Positions 60,593 through 64,000 of a DNA stretch of 64,000 bases are shown here, piece after piece (position 1 is the first letter of the stretch; each line of letters begins with the position of its first letter). The DNA lies in NCBI GenBank assembly GCA_965227145.1, contig OZ245730.1:4960001-5024000 (forward strand). Direction: 5' to 3'. A model generated the notes under the pieces. That model did not search any database and was not told where the DNA came from. It saw only the letters and a program-made list of their open reading frames with translations. This DNA comes from JACKAQ01 sp965227145. Lineage in GTDB: Bacteria > Calditrichota > Calditrichia > RBG-13-44-9 > J075. A program made the position numbers and the translations under genes.

Positions 60593-62998
60593 ATGTTTTC
60601 AAATTATTTCAAAATCGCTATTCGCAATTTGCGAAAAAACAAAGTGTATTCGCTGATCAACATTATCGGGCTGGCCATCGGGATAGCCGGGTTTATCCTC
60701 ATCACCATTTTTATCAAAACCGAGCTGGCATTTGACACATTCCACCCGAATGCGGAGCGCATTTACCGTCCGGTGGAAATCCAGAAACCGCGCGGGGTAG
60801 ATATCCAGCATGTTGCGGTAACCATGGCGCCGCTCGCCGATGCGCTGAAAACCGATTTCCCGGAAATTGAGCAGGTGACCCGCGTGATGCGCACCGGCAA
60901 TGTGTTTATCCGCAAAGGCGAGATGGCCGTTTACGAATCCAATTCGGCGTGTACCGATCCGTCATTTTTTGATCTGTTTAAGGTCGAGTTTATTCACGGT
61001 GATCCGGAAACCGCGCTGAACGGGCCGGACAACGTAATTCTCAATCGGGAAATTGCCGAGAAATTTTTCCCCAACCAAAACCCGCTCGGCGAAACGCTGG
61101 AGCTGGAATTCTGGTTCGGCAAAAAAGAGTACAAGGTTACCGGCGTCATTGAAAATTACCCGGAAAATTCCCACCTCGTTTTCAGCATGCTCGCAAACAT
61201 CGACCAGCTGGATGCGGAATACAGCGACATGATGAACAACTGGGATTCCAATTTTCTGGCAACTTATGTGCTATTAAAAGAAGGCACTTCCGCTGCCCAA
61301 CTGGAAGAAAAATTCCCGGCATTTCTGGACCGGCATCTCAATGAATCATCGTGGAATACCGGACTGGAAATGTATCTGCAACCGCTGACGGAAATCCATC
61401 TGTTTTCCGATCACATCCGTTTCCAAACCTACAATAACAATCAGGGCAGCATCGATTATATCTACATTTTCGCGGCGATCGCGCTGTTCATTTTGCTGAT
61501 CGCCTGCATCAATTTTATGAATCTCTCGACTGCGCGCTCCGTAAAACGCGCCCGCGAAGTGGGTATCCGCAAAGTAATGGGCTCGCAACGCAAAGAGCTG
61601 ATCGCCCAGTTTTTGGGGGAATCGATCATCATTTCCTTTATCGCGCTGATATTGGCGGTGGGGCTGGCGCAAACGGCCATCCCGTTTGTGAACGAGGTTT
61701 CCGGTCGCGATCTGGTTTTCGGTGAGCAAAACTACGCTTTCCTGATTCCGGTGCTAATCGGCGTCACCATTTTAACAGGCATTTTCGCGGGCATTTATCC
61801 GGCGTTTTTCCTCTCCGCGTTCCGCCCTATCGAAACGCTCAAAGCACAGTTCAACATCGGGCCGAAAGGGCGCTCCGCGCAGATGCGCAAGTTGCTGGTA
61901 GTGACCCAATTTACCATCGCGATTGCGCTGATTATCTGCACCGGCATCGTCATCAATCAAATGGATTACATCCGTAACAAAAATCTCGGTTTCAACCGTG
62001 AGCAGTTGATGTATCTCCCGATTCGCGGCGAAGAGGAATCGAACAGCATCGAGCAGTTGAAATTAGCGCTGGCGGAAAATCCGCAAATCCTCAGTGCGGC
62101 AGCAAGCGCCGGGCAAACCGGCGTCAGCGGCAACCAAAGCACCCGCACGGTCGCCGGCACCAACGGCGAAATAAGCCTGATGATGCGCATCAGCTATGTG
62201 GATTTTGACCTGATCAACACGATGGAAATGACGCTTATCGACGGGCGTAATTTTTCCCGCGAATTTGCAACGGATACTTCGCAAGCGGTGATCATCAACG
62301 AAACGGCGGTGCGGGAACTCGGTTGGGAAAACCCTATCGGCATGCAATTTGAGCACGAAGACGCCGAACCGATGACCGTGATCGGCGTGGTGAAAGATTT
62401 CCAGTATAACAAAATGACCCGCAAAATTGAGCCGCTGTTTATGAATATCGATTCCGAGCGATACAATTATCTGATGATCCGCGTTCGCCCGGAAAACATC
62501 ACCCAAACCCTTGATTTTATTGAACAAACATGGAACAATCTTCTCCCCGGTCATCCGTACGAATACGGTTTTATGGATGAATATTTTGAGCGGATGTATC
62601 GCGCGGAGCAAAATATGGGGCGGTTGTTCGGCGGATTTTCTACGCTGGCGATTCTCGTTGCCTGCCTCGGGCTGGTCGGATTGGTAACATTTACGGCGGA
62701 ACAGCGCACTAAAGAAATTGGCATCCGCAAGATTTTGGGCGCGACGGTGCCAAACGTTATCTGGCTGTTGTCCAAAGAATTTTTGCTGCTGGTGACGATT
62801 GCGCTGGCGGTTTCCGCACCCATCGCCGGTTGGCTGATGCGCCGCTGGCTGGAAAATTTTGTAGAACACGCCGGTCTCAACGGCTGGATTTTCCTGCTGG
62901 CAGGCGCAATTGCGCTGGTCATCGCGCTGTTGTCGGTATCGTTTCAGGCGATTCGCACTGCGCTGGCCAATCCGGTAAAAACGCTGCGGTATGAGTGA
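60593..62998 (+). CDS. FtsX/MacB-type ABC transporter permease (1)
   Basis: This 801-aa protein has the N-terminal FKIAIRNLRKNKVYSLINII and GLAIGIAGFILITIFI span, a MacB-like periplasmic core (about 45-270), and FtsX repeats near 285-410 (ARSVKRAREVGIRKVMGSQR) and 680-800 (EQRTKEIGIRKILGATVPNV). This two-repeat, eight-span form is common in FCB bacteria and exports lipoproteins, peptides or drugs. ATG 60593 is chosen for the family start. No ATPase gene is next to it. Confidence 0.92.
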   Translation: MFSNYFKIAIRNLRKNKVYSLINIIGLAIGIAGFILITIFIKTELAFDTFHPNAERIYRPVEIQKPRGVDIQHVAVTMAPLADALKTDFPEIEQVTRVMRTGNVFIRKGEMAVYESNSACTDPSFFDLFKVEFIHGDPETALNGPDNVILNREIAEKFFPNQNPLGETLELEFWFGKKEYKVTGVIENYPENSHLVFSMLANIDQLDAEYSDMMNNWDSNFLATYVLLKEGTSAAQLEEKFPAFLDRHLNESSWNTGLEMYLQPLTEIHLFSDHIRFQTYNNNQGSIDYIYIFAAIALFILLIACINFMNLSTARSVKRAREVGIRKVMGSQRKELIAQFLGESIIISFIALILAVGLAQTAIPFVNEVSGRDLVFGEQNYAFLIPVLIGVTILTGIFAGIYPAFFLSAFRPIETLKAQFNIGPKGRSAQMRKLLVVTQFTIAIALIICTGIVINQMDYIRNKNLGFNREQLMYLPIRGEEESNSIEQLKLALAENPQILSAAASAGQTGVSGNQSTRTVAGTNGEISLMMRISYVDFDLINTMEMTLIDGRNFSREFATDTSQAVIINETAVRELGWENPIGMQFEHEDAEPMTVIGVVKDFQYNKMTRKIEPLFMNIDSERYNYLMIRVRPENITQTLDFIEQTWNNLLPGHPYEYGFMDEYFERMYRAEQNMGRLFGGFSTLAILVACLGLVGLVTFTAEQRTKEIGIRKILGATVPNVIWLLSKEFLLLVTIALAVSAPIAGWLMRRWLENFVEHAGLNGWIFLLAGAIALVIALLSVSFQAIRTALANPVKTLRYE

Positions 62999-63001
62999 AA
63001 C

Positions 63002-63035
63002 ACGGTCATGCCCGGGAGTTTTTCCGGGCGTCCGT
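63002..63035. other. GC-rich hairpin between the permease genes
   Basis: ACGG...GCCCGG (63002-63015) pairs with CCGGGC...CCGT (63024-63035), with a GAGTTTTT loop. No U-run follows, so it is more likely an RNA-stability structure than a terminator. Confidence 0.5.
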
Positions 63036-63132
63036 ATGCTCTCAACATGAGATTCCCGCTAAAAAATCTGCGGGAATGATCGATCCGAAAAGACGTCTCC
63101 AAATTGCAAAGTAGTATTCCCGAAAGGATAGC

Positions 63133-64000
63133 ATGTTTAGAAATTATATAAAACTGGCGTTTCGCCATTTCTCAAAACACAAGCTGAATACGTTTATCAA
63201 TATTTTCGGTTTAGCGGTGGGATTTGCCAGTTGCATTTTTATCTATCTGTTTGTAAAACAAGAATTTGAATACGATAAATTTCATAAAAAATCCGACAGA
63301 ATTTACCGGGTCACGCATGACGAAACGCCGTTTCGCGGCGAAGGCGGACGCCATTTGGCAACCGTCGGACCACCAACGGGACCGGCGTTGGCGGAAACAT
63401 ATCCGGAGATTATCAGCGCAGTGCGCTTTCGTTTTCCCGGACGCCAGATTGTCGCGCATGCGGACAACCGGTTTTACGAAGATCACATTGTTTATGTCGA
63501 TTCAACGTTGTTCAGCGTGTTCACTTTCCCGCTGCAAAGCGGCGATGCGCACACCGCGCTTTCCGAACCGAATTCCGTGGTGATCACTCCGGCAATCGCC
63601 AGTAAATATTTCGGCGAAGAAAATCCGATTGGCAAAGTGTTGGAGATGGACAATCGCATCCCGCTGACCGTTACCGGCGTTTTTGCACCGATTCCCCTAA
63701 ATTCACATTTGACATTCGATCTGGCAATTTCCTTCCAAACATTTACTGTGCCGCGCGGCTATCCGGTTACGCTGGAAAGCTGGGACTGGATTTCGTTTAA
63801 CACTTATTTACTGCTGGAAAACGGCGTAAATCCCGCCGAGCTGGAAACCAAATTTCCGGAATTTGTCAACACCCATTGGCCGCCCGACCGGGCGAAGCGG
63901 TTTGAATTGCGGCTTCAGCCAATGGGCGACATTTATTTTGGCGATATTTTGCATCCCGCTATTCCATCGGGTAACGTGGATTATTTATACGGGCTTATCG
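63133..64000 (+). CDS. FtsX/MacB-type ABC transporter permease (2), partial
   Basis: The first 289 codons are present, and the gene runs off the right edge. The start (MFRNYIKLAFRHFSKHKLNT) and FGLAVGFASCIFIYLFV span parallel the gene upstream. The MacB-like core has EYDKFHKKSDRIYRVTHDE, PNSVVITPAIASKYFGEENP and VTGVFAPIPLNSHLTFD. AAAGGATAGC precedes the ATG. It is a paralogue in tandem with the previous gene, and the FtsX repeats should follow outside the window. Confidence 0.9.
   Translation, partial: MFRNYIKLAFRHFSKHKLNTFINIFGLAVGFASCIFIYLFVKQEFEYDKFHKKSDRIYRVTHDETPFRGEGGRHLATVGPPTGPALAETYPEIISAVRFRFPGRQIVAHADNRFYEDHIVYVDSTLFSVFTFPLQSGDAHTALSEPNSVVITPAIASKYFGEENPIGKVLEMDNRIPLTVTGVFAPIPLNSHLTFDLAISFQTFTVPRGYPVTLESWDWISFNTYLLLENGVNPAELETKFPEFVNTHWPPDRAKRFELRLQPMGDIYFGDILHPAIPSGNVDYLYGLI

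Overview
The window suggests a Gram-negative member of the Fibrobacterota-Chlorobiota-Bacteroidota superphylum, most like the Calditrichota/KSB1/Ignavibacteria-type lineages. The reasons are a secreted protein ending in a PNPFNPSTT-type sorting domain, a DUF4249 lipoprotein paired with a TonB-dependent receptor, a complete Tol-Pal operon, and tandem FtsX/MacB permeases. Promoters look like ordinary sigma-70 promoters (for example TTGACT-N17-TATAAT). The phylum is inferred from gene content only.

Layout. 1-7 kb: a partial response regulator, tRNA-Phe with promoter and terminator, an autoregulated XRE/membrane-protein pair, a YbgC-like thioesterase with a secreted protein, and the convergent tolQ-tolR-tolA-tolB-pal operon. 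7-18.8 kb: a minus-strand glycan assembly island with a GT4, a nucleotidyltransferase, three B12-type radical SAM proteins, methyltransferases, a GT9, a GT87 and a flippase. 19-22.4 kb: a fructokinase-like kinase, a lysine-rich histone-H1-like protein with an HTH head, and a secreted esterase. 22.7-39.2 kb: a sugar locus with a GH36 lipoprotein, a secreted amidohydrolase, an EamA transporter, GatZ, a PfkB kinase, an AgaS-like SIS isomerase, a divergent DeoR regulator, a DUF4874/DUF4832 secreted protein, a GH109 enzyme, a GHMP kinase, a nucleotidyltransferase and an SSS symporter. Together these fit harvesting of alpha-linked N-acetylgalactosamine or galactose, with one route through tagatose phosphates and another to a nucleotide sugar.

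39-52.8 kb: an NmrA protein and a fourth radical SAM protein, then a BlaI-M56 operon with PDZ, hairpin/NEW3, ABC ATPase, serine hydrolase and two ABC-2 permease genes. A PIN toxin-antitoxin pair sits inside that operon on the opposite strand. 52.9-59.3 kb: the DUF4249/TonB receptor pair, two genes with lesions in their signal peptides, and a NarL-type two-component pair. 59.4-64 kb: a UPF0175/DUF3368 toxin-antitoxin cassette between 41-bp imperfect direct repeats, then two FtsX-type permeases, the last cut by the window edge.

The strongest candidates for something new are the BlaI-M56 export or envelope-sensing operon, the GalNAc-type locus with its uncharacterised DUF4832 protein, the radical-SAM-rich glycan island, and the repeat-bounded toxin-antitoxin cassette. 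Dispersed palindromic repeats lie in many intergenic gaps. No CRISPR array, rRNA or insertion-sequence transposase gene was seen.
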